This document shows positions 6,901 to 14,628 of a stretch of 30,457 bases of DNA, piece after piece. The notes under the pieces are model-generated. The model was not told where the DNA came from. It did no database searches and saw nothing but the letters and a program-made list of their open reading frames with translations. The stretch is from the IMG/VR virus record IMGVR_UViG_3300021197_001474, positions 1-30,457 of that record; one strand, 5' to 3'. A program made the position numbers and the translations under genes. The stretch's first letter is position 1, and each line of letters begins with the position of its first letter. This DNA comes from a virus.

Positions 6901-9900
6901 TTGCATCCATGTCCTCCTGCCGACCCTTCTTCGCAGCAGGGACTGCCGTGGCGATGATCTCATCCATGGTCACCCTGAACTGCTTTTCCGTAATCTTCGT
7001 GTCGAGGTCATTGGCGAACACGTCAGCGAAGTTGAGCGCCATCTGCACATTCTGGAACCAGTCCTTCATCGGACTGAACGCAGCCATATACCCAGCAGCC
7101 TGCTCTGCCGTCATGCCGTATTTCGCTGCGATGTGATCTGCGATCAGTCGCGCACCATCATACCAATGTGTAGCCCGGGCACGGTGCTCCTCTGGGAACG
7201 CATCGTAGAGAGCGACGAGATTGTCCGTCATGAACCTCATCAACTTCTTCAGCTTCTTTTGAGGGTCTTTCTCGTTGGTGAGGTATTTCGGGAACGGGAT
7301 GTCTTTGCCGGTGATCTTCCCATCTTTGTCCTTCATCGGACGGGTGAAGTAATTCATCTGCTCCATCTGCTGAGCTACCCGCTTAGGATCCGTGGTCGCA
7401 GCACTCACATTCAAGTCGCGCTGCCCGGGGACCTTCCCTTTGGAGGCAGTGCCGGTTCGGCTTCCGTCGTATTGATTCGATACTTTGGAGATCGAGTCCA
7501 TCGAGAACGTGATGTCCGGGTTGGTCGGATCAAACGTGCCCCGGTTGCCGGTGGCGGATTTGATCTGGGTGGGCTCAAAAGCGATGTAGGAGTCTTCAAC
7601 TTCCTCTCCTTTAATTACTTCTCCGTAATTCTTATAGATGATACCGTCGATACCCTTGGAGAGCAAAGCCTCCCTGATGCCTTTTATGTCTCTAGCTTCC
7701 GTGACCTCTTTCCACGTGAGGTGTTTGCGCAACTCGTATGAGTCCCGAAGCGTGCCGTAGTCCCATGCCCCTTGATCGGAAAGCGTAATTGGATTCTTGA
7801 TACTCAGGTAAACAGGAATCGTGCGTCGGGGAGCATTTCGCTCAGTTAGGCCAACTGCTACTCGCTTGTCCCCCCGAATCCTAGCCTGTTTTGCATTCCC
7901 AAAGTGAGTGCCAAGACCCGATTTATTTGAATCAAAGGCATTAAAGTCTAAATCGGTCTGGTGATACACCACCATCGGGGTGCCGTCAGTATTGACGATC
8001 TTACTGTCCCCAAACCACCGCTTGAACGCTTTGGATTCTAAGGGTGGAGCGATACTGAACGTGATCGGTGGTCCCGGGTCAGCAGAATCAGCCACCTTGG
8101 CCTTGGCCTTGGCCTGCAGTTCTGCTGCAACCTCATACTCCGACGCTTCAAATGTAGGAACCTCAATGCCAGCGAGCACGCCATCGGTGTCGCGGACCAT
8201 GAAGACCACATCAGGCTCGCCCATGGTCTCGTAGTTCCACCCGTCTGGGGCGTATTCACGGGAGAACTTAACCCGGGCGACCTGTGCAAACTGGAACTGC
8301 CCGTAGAGGTTTGGGAGGAACCCGCCGATGTCGAATGCGTCCAGCGTGCTGGCATACTCGGAAGCCTCTGCGAGCACTGCCTTCATCTTGGCAGTTGATC
8401 CGGGCACCTTGTGGACACTCTGCAGGTCGCCGTAGCTGGTGACCATTACCCCGCCGAGTTGATCCTCGGACTGGAAGAGGAGGTTCTCTGGGTTGAGGTA
8501 GGTATCGAGGTCGTAGACCGCTACCGCTGCACCTTGGGGGTGCTCTGCCCGGGTCCGCTCAAGGGCTTCGTGGAAGCTACGTCCTCGGGTGACAGGATCA
8601 ACCCTGAACCTGCTGCTGCCATCCGCTCCCGTAGCGTCCGCTTGGGCGCTGGGATCCGAAATAGTTGGGCCTTTTGACGTTTGCTGAGCATTGGGAGGAG
8701 TTACTTGTGCCCCGGTTGAATCGAATTGTCCACCAATCTTTGCGATGCTGAAGGTGATGTCCGGGTTGGTCGGATCGTAGGTGCCACGGTTGGCAATTGA
8801 AGACTTTACCTGCGTGGGCTCGAAGACCGCTATGTTCCGGGAGGTGACGAAGTTGTCCGACTCGTCGTAGCGCCCCTCCTTGACCCACATTCCATCATGC
8901 CCAAGGGAGCGGATCACTGGTGAGAACATCTCGATGTCCGACCATAGCCCCCCCTCGATTGCCTCAACTCCTTTGTGGTATTCAGGAGCACCAAACTCGT
9001 CCTCCTTCGAACCATATCGATTCTTGAACTGTGTGGTCGCGGCGAGTGCTGCTACGTGGTCTGGATTACTAGGGTCGAACGGGTTTTCGGATTTGACGAA
9101 CGCTGGGATCACCTGCCCGCCGAAATCAAACGTCCCGGTGTCCTCATCCTGCGCGGCATACTGGTCCGCGAAAGCAGGGTCCGGGCTCAAGAATATCCCG
9201 CCACGAAACGACCTGCGGAATGCGCTGAAGCTGGTATCGGTTCCGTGATACATCACCTTCGGCTTTCCGTTCTCATCGACCACCTTGCTGTCCCCAAACC
9301 ACTTCTTGAACGCATCGCTGTTCACAGGTGGTGCAATGGAGAACGTCGTGTCGTATCCCTCATCCTCCAGCATCTGCTGAGCCTGCACGGATAGCTGTGC
9401 GGAGATGTTCTGCACAGCATTCGCCTCTGCCTGCTGACGTCGCAGGTCGTAGTTCAAACGGTTCGCTGCTTCAGGTGACTCCCGGGTAGCTTCGTCCGGC
9501 TTACGCTGACCACCAAAGGCTGCATCCAGTTCGGCCTGACGCTTTGCCCGGGCATCGGCTACTTCGGTCTGGGCCTGCTCAACCGGAATGATCCCAAGCG
9601 CACCCTTCAGTGCCGACTCAAAGCCCGTATCCAGTTTCCCATCACGCTGGAGCTTTTTCATCTTCGTCGCCAGCTGGAGCACGGACTTGAGATGCTCACC
9701 CAACGAACGGAGGAAATCCCCCCACGACTTCGGCATACTCACCACCTTGCGGTTGCCCACTGCGTAGTCGATGACCCGCTTGGAGAACCACTCGATGTCG
9801 CTGAGGGTGTCCTCGCCTTTGTTCACAACTCCGGTGTCCGCAGCATACTTCTCCCTCCACGCCTTCAGTTCACTCTCGTCAAGATCCTTTACCTTGAGGC

Positions 9901-12064
9901 GCTTCTTGATGTAACCCTCGCCGACCTCCTCGATCACATCCAGAGGCGTGCTGCCTTGGAACACTCGCGAGACGTCCGTGTATAGATTATTCCGATACTC
10001 TGCCTCGTTCACGCCGAAGACCTGAGCCATTGCTGGATCCACCCCGACGTCCTTGTTGTTCACGTCCCGGGCGACCTCCATCGCTCTCACCGCTTGCTCA
10101 GCTGTGATCTTCCCTTCGTCAACAAAGTCCTGCACCACCTTGGTGGTCTCCTCTTCGACGAGCAGCTTCCGTCCTTCTTCCAGCCGGGACTGCATCACCT
10201 TTGCTGTTTCGTTGCGGGCCTGCTGCCTGATCTGGTCGGCCACTGTGGCTTTGAACTGCTCCACGAATGCAGCCTGATCTGGGTCCTGCAAGTCGAGCAC
10301 ATGGTAGGTCCCGTCAGGACTCTTGAACACCATCGAACCGTTGATCATCCCGAGGCTCGATCCGTTGAAATCGCCCATGTCAGGACCGTCCATCTCAACG
10401 CCATCGATCTCCACGAACAGCTTATCGGCTACGATCTGATTGTATTCATCAGTCGAGACCTTGTTACCGTTGGCTGCTGAGATCATCAGCTTCCCAGTGA
10501 CGGGATCCGGTGCTGCAGCCATGATCTCCTCATCGGTCTTGAGCCGACGGAGGATGCGGAAGTCCACGTCCGAGTAAAAGTCGTTTTCTTTGGTGGTAAG
10601 GTAGTCGGCACCCGCATTGACTCCAGCTGCCTCGTCTACCTTGGCCAAAGTGGCAATACCACCGCCCATGAGGAAACCACCGGCAACGCCAACGAGACCC
10701 TCCATCGTCCGGCGCTTGGCTCCTTCGCCTGTCACCAGCTCGCGTCCCTCGTCAAAGGTGACCGATGCCATGAAGTCCTGAATGAACCCCTGCGTCGGCT
10801 CCGTAGCGCCCTCAGCCACTGCGTTCTTGATACCCTCGCGGAAGAAGGTCGTGACGTAGTCCCGGTAGATCACCTTGCCGTGCTTTTTGGGCACCATCTT
10901 GATGACATCACCGAACAGCTTCTCCACACCGAACGCTTTTTCCACAACTGCCTGCATCGATGCCGTGGTGACGTTCTGGATGAATGCCTTGTCCCGGTCG
11001 TAGTCCTCACCCTCAGCCTCTTTACGGTCCTGCTCAACGTCCGTGAACATCAGGGACTCGATCAGCACAGGACCAGCCACAGGCACCACTGCAAGCGCCA
11101 CCGTGGTCGGCAGCATCCCGACATATCCGGCCACCTGTCCGGCAGTGGACTGGGCGAACTCAGGATCCACTTCGTAGAGGTTATCCATCTCGTCAGCCAT
11201 GCCCAGCAGCTGCTCGGTGATCTCGCGCATCTGCTTGGACCCCTCCGCTGCAGGCGTTTTAAGCCACTCCCTCATGTCTGCCCTATACTGAGCATCCAGT
11301 TTCTTTGAAATGGCCCTCTGCTTTGAGCGAATGGCACTCAGACGGGCTTCCTCGGCCTCGGTTGGGACCGGTTGGTAGCTCCCCGGCTCATCGTATGGCG
11401 AATCGGCGTAGTAATCAAGGATCTGACGGGCCTCATCCCTCAGGGCCGAGAACTCAGGGTCCGCTGCCAGCACAGGACGGGTCGGGAACCCGGATGCCAG
11501 CTTGGTCACACCCTCAGCCTGAGCGGTGAGTCCGGCGCCGGTCTTGTAAACAGTCTCCGAGGATCCAGACCCGATCTTCTTAATGAAGTCAGGTATCCGG
11601 GGCATCTCTTTGGAAATCACCTCACCGTATCCGCCCATGTTTCCTAGGCCCGGGCCACGCGACATCCCAAAGTTGGGGTACCCGAAGTTGGGGTGTTTGA
11701 GGATGTTCTTGGGGGCCTTTGCCGTGCTGGTCAGGGGCACATACGGGGCCTCTTCCTGCTCGGGCTGGGTCTCAGGCTCAGGAGTGGATTCGAAGGCGTA
11801 GGTTTCAGAGATCTTGTCGTAGATCTGACCCGGGGTCGCGCCCTCACCAAACATCCGCTTGGCGATGGCATCGTAGTTGGCCAGCACGTCTTTGCGGTTG
11901 GTCCCCGTCTTGCTCGCCATCCACAGGGCAGTGAATTGCCGGTCCCCGAACTCGGGATCTAGGGACTTTGACTCAAGCTCCGTGAACTGGTCACGGATGT
12001 TGGATGGGAGTCTTCCGTTGCGAGTCTCTCGGGACTCAAAAAGGGGGGCTAAGTTTGATGCCAT
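3944..12064 (-). CDS. Giant polyvalent internal virion protein with two ADP-ribosyltransferase-like domains (2706 aa)
   Basis: Its place after gp13/14/15-like genes marks it as the gp16-equivalent ejected core protein, but it is about twice the length of T7 gp16 and lacks an obvious transglycosylase motif. Residues 1-900 are helical, with hydrophobic stretches near 313-340 and 455-478. Residues ~911-1105 are an ART-like domain (FKKWFGDSK, YHGT at 939-942, FEPTQVKS). Residues ~1140-1310 look GNAT-like (LYGQFQF, YAPDGWNYE, PDVVFMV). Residues ~1340-1520 are a second ART-like domain (FKRWFGDSK, YHQT at 1367-1370, FEPTQIKS). Residues ~1540-1880 recall a helical phage family (DUF7178-like). Residues 2009-2706 are a helical tail recalling large-polyvalent-protein-associated domains (FYMLKTFTLKQ). 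TFS(I/M/L) motifs sit at five module junctions. Likely roles are DNA ejection plus effector delivery; the domain names are from memory of motifs. Confidence 0.85.
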   Translation of the reverse strand: MASNLAPLFESRETRNGRLPSNIRDQFTELESKSLDPEFGDRQFTALWMASKTGTNRKDVLANYDAIAKRMFGEGATPGQIYDKISETYAFESTPEPETQPEQEEAPYVPLTSTAKAPKNILKHPNFGYPNFGMSRGPGLGNMGGYGEVISKEMPRIPDFIKKIGSGSSETVYKTGAGLTAQAEGVTKLASGFPTRPVLAADPEFSALRDEARQILDYYADSPYDEPGSYQPVPTEAEEARLSAIRSKQRAISKKLDAQYRADMREWLKTPAAEGSKQMREITEQLLGMADEMDNLYEVDPEFAQSTAGQVAGYVGMLPTTVALAVVPVAGPVLIESLMFTDVEQDRKEAEGEDYDRDKAFIQNVTTASMQAVVEKAFGVEKLFGDVIKMVPKKHGKVIYRDYVTTFFREGIKNAVAEGATEPTQGFIQDFMASVTFDEGRELVTGEGAKRRTMEGLVGVAGGFLMGGGIATLAKVDEAAGVNAGADYLTTKENDFYSDVDFRILRRLKTDEEIMAAAPDPVTGKLMISAANGNKVSTDEYNQIVADKLFVEIDGVEMDGPDMGDFNGSSLGMINGSMVFKSPDGTYHVLDLQDPDQAAFVEQFKATVADQIRQQARNETAKVMQSRLEEGRKLLVEEETTKVVQDFVDEGKITAEQAVRAMEVARDVNNKDVGVDPAMAQVFGVNEAEYRNNLYTDVSRVFQGSTPLDVIEEVGEGYIKKRLKVKDLDESELKAWREKYAADTGVVNKGEDTLSDIEWFSKRVIDYAVGNRKVVSMPKSWGDFLRSLGEHLKSVLQLATKMKKLQRDGKLDTGFESALKGALGIIPVEQAQTEVADARAKRQAELDAAFGGQRKPDEATRESPEAANRLNYDLRRQQAEANAVQNISAQLSVQAQQMLEDEGYDTTFSIAPPVNSDAFKKWFGDSKVVDENGKPKVMYHGTDTSFSAFRRSFRGGIFLSPDPAFADQYAAQDEDTGTFDFGGQVIPAFVKSENPFDPSNPDHVAALAATTQFKNRYGSKEDEFGAPEYHKGVEAIEGGLWSDIEMFSPVIRSLGHDGMWVKEGRYDESDNFVTSRNIAVFEPTQVKSSIANRGTYDPTNPDITFSIAKIGGQFDSTGAQVTPPNAQQTSKGPTISDPSAQADATGADGSSRFRVDPVTRGRSFHEALERTRAEHPQGAAVAVYDLDTYLNPENLLFQSEDQLGGVMVTSYGDLQSVHKVPGSTAKMKAVLAEASEYASTLDAFDIGGFLPNLYGQFQFAQVARVKFSREYAPDGWNYETMGEPDVVFMVRDTDGVLAGIEVPTFEASEYEVAAELQAKAKAKVADSADPGPPITFSIAPPLESKAFKRWFGDSKIVNTDGTPMVVYHQTDLDFNAFDSNKSGLGTHFGNAKQARIRGDKRVAVGLTERNAPRRTIPVYLSIKNPITLSDQGAWDYGTLRDSYELRKHLTWKEVTEARDIKGIREALLSKGIDGIIYKNYGEVIKGEEVEDSYIAFEPTQIKSATGNRGTFDPTNPDITFSMDSISKVSNQYDGSRTGTASKGKVPGQRDLNVSAATTDPKRVAQQMEQMNYFTRPMKDKDGKITGKDIPFPKYLTNEKDPQKKLKKLMRFMTDNLVALYDAFPEEHRARATHWYDGARLIADHIAAKYGMTAEQAAGYMAAFSPMKDWFQNVQMALNFADVFANDLDTKITEKQFRVTMDEIIATAVPAAKKGRQEDMDAISGKTIRELWESGEEALAAWATRLVSTNKHGLGYDVLAPEGFRLERRKNKAQGDVAGENTVMVWQSTAFIKKALSMGFDGGHANISKQMGMKHKIRNFFNNIIAPNSPYGDVTSDTHNVNATLLFPMGGSAWHTAANFGTLKGFPGAGGNNTGSYWMHLEAVKAAAKKVSKRDGIEIQPRQMQSITWEAVRILFPDASKRQESFVDKIAAIWASSKNAKQAREQIFKDGIGDPEWANTGAGTGGDGRAEGVPEGPSEAGPELDPAERLRPRIRPGSPTGDDGSAVTFSLDEQRGAVYELSGQPITEAQKLKARYERITAKRLAASADLLNRQINKLPIPERVERAQKTGEATMAAQYLVPVSGRLQRISRELAQRLRRFEFDLGVAIKDDLEKVTPFMEGFKRMSKEDAQTLDLALKNGDVETRNTVLEAYNLREAFSDVIDVLEDARKRGEAAGYDIGQIEDYFPRRVIDYEGLRQFYAGDATVNGEIDRAIAEASAKARADGRDLTREERLEVVNRTLQRVNRSASKPGNFKGRVTDVVSVDASQFYADSATALIGYITSTNKAIEQRRFFGKYVVEQDGATPESSKMMALDASIGGLVDGLIADGLISASQQEQVISMLSARFNYAASSSKIQAFKSLGYMTTMGQVTSAITQFGDLMFSLYENGAFNTMVAASKAAVRKSDISREDLGIENVARELDTDLATAAKLLDATFTVTGLRYMDMIGKETIVNAKFRKIAKEAKTGKVSQKTMQIIQTSFGAERAADVLEDFAQGIKNADTMFAVYTVLADYQPISLSEYPQGYLENPNGRVFYMLKTFTLKQLESFRREGLDDIVNGNLQQKASGFRRLLHLAGVFYLGNIPVDWIKDWLMGRDPQLEDIMVDNLFKLMGISRWHVWNFRYRKNPIEFGLLLMAPPAPFMNYPAIDLYAAYEQLAKGEDIEPGKFESWRMLPLIGSPIYWHAGGGADKIEKRREEREGIGSRNR

Positions 12065-12072
12065 GTCTGGGT

Positions 12073-13722
12073 CTACATTCCGAAGTCTTCGAATAAGCTG
12101 TCTGCCGCTTGCTCACCTGCGCGTTGTTTCAGTGATTCCACGTATTCCTTGATCTGGCCGGGATTCGCCTTGGGGTTGCTGATGAACCACTGCCGGATCT
12201 CGAGATCGGTGGAAAGCATCAGTTCACCCGCAGCGACAGGACCAAGCACGCCGATGTTTTCGGCCACTGTATCGATAAACTCCCTACGCGCATTCTTTTC
12301 CTGTGGAGTGAACGCGCGGTCAAAGAACCATCCGGTGCCCTCTTCCTCGAGGTCTTTCAGGTCCGTGGAGCGCATCGCGAGGAACTTCTCTGCGAGGTCC
12401 ATGCGGTTCTCCATCGTGAGGTCAGCCTCTTTGATGTTATCGAGCATGGTCTGGTAGGTCTTATCATCTGGCTGAGGATTACCACTCGTCAGGTTCCCAC
12501 CATACTTGGCCAAGATCTTTTCGTTGATTTTGAAGTAGTCACTCGTCTCGTCGGTGCGCTGAAACTGGGTCCGGGCATTCATCCGGGCAATGATCGTGTT
12601 GCCCTGCTCTTCGGTGTATTCACCAGCAACGACCTTAGCTTGGATTTCATCGGCACCGATGGTCCCGTTCAGCGCAGCCTTCTCGTCGGTTGCTGCACGA
12701 CTGGTTGCTCGGACACCCTCCTCCAGTAGGTCCTGCGCGGCTTTGTCTTTGGCATACTGCTCTGCTGCCTCAAGGTCCGGCTGCAGTAAATCGACCACGT
12801 CCTGAGTGATCTCTCCAGATGCCAGCGCCTGATCTACGTCGAACTGGGTTTTACGTCCTGCAGTGATATCGCGCAGCAGCAGCCTGCCGTTCGAAGCGAC
12901 CTGCTTGCGGGCCTGACGCAGTCGGGCATTGGCAATCGATTGCAGACGGGTCCGACCACCAAGGCTCATGCCTCCGAGGGGGGTTCCTTCTTCGTCGCTC
13001 TCCTCGTATTCAGTGAACCGTCCGTCCTCATCCTTCGCGGTGACGTTGTCGATGAAGGTCTCGTATCCACTTATCTGATCCGCGAGCGTCTCTTCCTCGA
13101 TGGCATCCATCTGGTTGCTGGCGATGTTGTAGAGACCTTGCTCCAGTCCTTCGGACAGCGTCTTGGTCCGCTGCTCTTCCGTGAGGTTCATCTGCTCGAT
13201 GCCGTCCTTGAACCCTTGGTAGTTGCCAGCACGCAACTCAGCATCCGCTTGGGCTTTAATCTGGGCGTTGGATTTCCGAATCATCCCCTGATTCATCTTC
13301 ATCCGCACCCCAATATCTGTGCGCGTCCAGAACTCTTCGTTGGCGATGGTGTCTGCGTCCGAGACTGATGACCCCCACTTGTTGGTCCGCATCCTGTCCT
13401 GTCGCCCTTGATTGTATGCCGCTAGGGTGTCCTCGCTAAACTTGCTCCAACTCTCAGGGTTCCCGGGGTTGGATTGGATGTATTGATCGATGGCTGCTGC
13501 CGTCTCCATCCGGTGGGTCTGCTCACTGGCAAGGATACCCTTGTTCACATGGTTCTGCACGTCACCGGCAATGCGTGCGAGCATCTCGGCACTGCGACGT
13601 AGTTCTTGCCCAGCGCCCTCGATGGCGCGACCGGGTGCCATGGCTGCAGCCTGATCGATTGGCGCCGCCCCAATAGGGACGGTGGGCGTGAAGTTGCGTG
13701 GTGCTAGTTGGACTGTGCTCAT
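12073..13722 (-). CDS. Internal virion protein, gp15-like (549 aa)
   Basis: This is a mostly helical, Gln/Glu/Ala-rich protein without membrane segments or recognisable catalytic motifs. It lies between a gp14-like and a gp16-like gene, where T7 keeps gp15, one of the ejected core proteins that line the DNA channel. T7 gp15 is somewhat longer (about 750 residues). Its ATG overlaps the stop of the gp14-like gene as TAATG, and it ends 8 nt before the giant gene. The assignment rests mainly on order and helical composition rather than direct sequence recognition. Confidence 0.65.
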   Translation of the reverse strand: MSTVQLAPRNFTPTVPIGAAPIDQAAAMAPGRAIEGAGQELRRSAEMLARIAGDVQNHVNKGILASEQTHRMETAAAIDQYIQSNPGNPESWSKFSEDTLAAYNQGRQDRMRTNKWGSSVSDADTIANEEFWTRTDIGVRMKMNQGMIRKSNAQIKAQADAELRAGNYQGFKDGIEQMNLTEEQRTKTLSEGLEQGLYNIASNQMDAIEEETLADQISGYETFIDNVTAKDEDGRFTEYEESDEEGTPLGGMSLGGRTRLQSIANARLRQARKQVASNGRLLLRDITAGRKTQFDVDQALASGEITQDVVDLLQPDLEAAEQYAKDKAAQDLLEEGVRATSRAATDEKAALNGTIGADEIQAKVVAGEYTEEQGNTIIARMNARTQFQRTDETSDYFKINEKILAKYGGNLTSGNPQPDDKTYQTMLDNIKEADLTMENRMDLAEKFLAMRSTDLKDLEEEGTGWFFDRAFTPQEKNARREFIDTVAENIGVLGPVAAGELMLSTDLEIRQWFISNPKANPGQIKEYVESLKQRAGEQAADSLFEDFGM

Positions 13723-14222
13723 TATCCGAATGCTCCTGATTTCCCGAACTCGTATGTCATGCCAGCGGCAGATGAAGCTCCACTGAGCAGGGTCGCACCT
13801 GAAGCGATCTTCAGAGCGTTAGATTGGTTTTCGCCTGAGATGCGTGAGGATGCCGCACCCGCCCTCAAGTTGGTGGCCTTGGCTTTGGCCTGCCGTCCGA
13901 TCTCAAGGGCATCCAGTTCCAGCAATCCTGCGGTCTCGGCCATAACCTCAAGCGGAGTGCCTTCGTTGATCACACCGGATGCTGCGTAGCGTGACCGCTG
14001 GGTCTTCATCCTGCGCTTGTTCTCATCCCGCTGACGTCGGGCGTTCTCACGGGCATCCATCTCAACCTGCAGGGCTTGGTTCTCTTGGATCTTCGCGTTG
14101 CGCTCAGCTGTTCGCTGGGCGGTCTTTGCCTGCTGTTGCTGCCCGTAGATGGAGACACCAGTGCCGACGACACTGGTTCCAATTGCTGCTATCGCTAGGG
14201 CTGTTGATGTAGCTACTGCCAT
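13722..14222 (-). CDS. Internal virion protein, gp14-like (166 aa)
   Basis: A hydrophobic, Ala/Gly-rich N-terminus (about residues 5-25) is followed by a long Gln/Arg/Glu-rich helix. Then comes the motif RSRYAASGVINEGTPLEVM with LLELDALEIGRQA, which recurs in gp14-like internal core proteins of podoviruses. A second Gly/Ala-rich hydrophobic patch lies at the C-terminus. In T7, gp14 forms a pore in the outer membrane during DNA ejection. A strong Shine-Dalgarno (GGAGGA) precedes the ATG. The gene sits in the expected 13-14-15-16 order. Confidence 0.78.
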   Translation of the reverse strand: MAVATSTALAIAAIGTSVVGTGVSIYGQQQQAKTAQRTAERNAKIQENQALQVEMDARENARRQRDENKRRMKTQRSRYAASGVINEGTPLEVMAETAGLLELDALEIGRQAKAKATNLRAGAASSRISGENQSNALKIASGATLLSGASSAAGMTYEFGKSGAFG

Positions 14223-14223
14223 G

Positions 14224-14628
14224 TTATTCCTCCGTGAGCACCATCATCAGGTGCGTGACATCAGTGTCGGTTTTGTTGAATCCATTTCGTTGATACAGTT
14301 TCACCAATGATGGTTGCCTGCAAGCCGTCAGCATCACCCCGTAGTCAAGCTCCCGGGCGCGGTCGGACATGAACGTCACCAGTTGGCTGATACACCGGAT
14401 AACCACCTTGGGGTTCGCATTAGGGTTGGTGACCAGCCAATCCAGCCAGCATACGCCAACCGAGTTGTCCATGTATAGCCACCCGGCACACACATCGATT
14501 TCGTCGTTGCTAACGATCATGCCGAGCTTGGGTAGGATGTTGAGCGGTATGGGAGACCACCCATGTCCCTCCCACCACTTGGCGATGTTGGAGTGATCCT
14601 CAGGCTTAAATTCACGTAACTCCATCAT
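14224..14628 (-). CDS. GNAT-fold acetyltransferase-like protein, gp13 position (134 aa)
   Basis: The sequence follows the GNAT pattern. It has an N-terminal MELREFKPEDHSNIAKWWEGHGW strand-helix, a central beta region (GWLYMDNSVGVCWLDWLVTNP), a helix after NPKVVIRCISQLV and a C-terminal SLVKLYQRNGFNKTD. The LYxRNGF element is typical of GNAT enzymes. It is placed exactly where T7 has gp13, an internal virion or assembly protein also related to this fold. Its substrate is unknown; a role in virion assembly is as likely as catalysis. The ATG overlaps the stop of the tail tubular B gene as ATGA. Confidence 0.75.
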   Translation of the reverse strand: MMELREFKPEDHSNIAKWWEGHGWSPIPLNILPKLGMIVSNDEIDVCAGWLYMDNSVGVCWLDWLVTNPNANPKVVIRCISQLVTFMSDRARELDYGVMLTACRQPSLVKLYQRNGFNKTDTDVTHLMMVLTEE

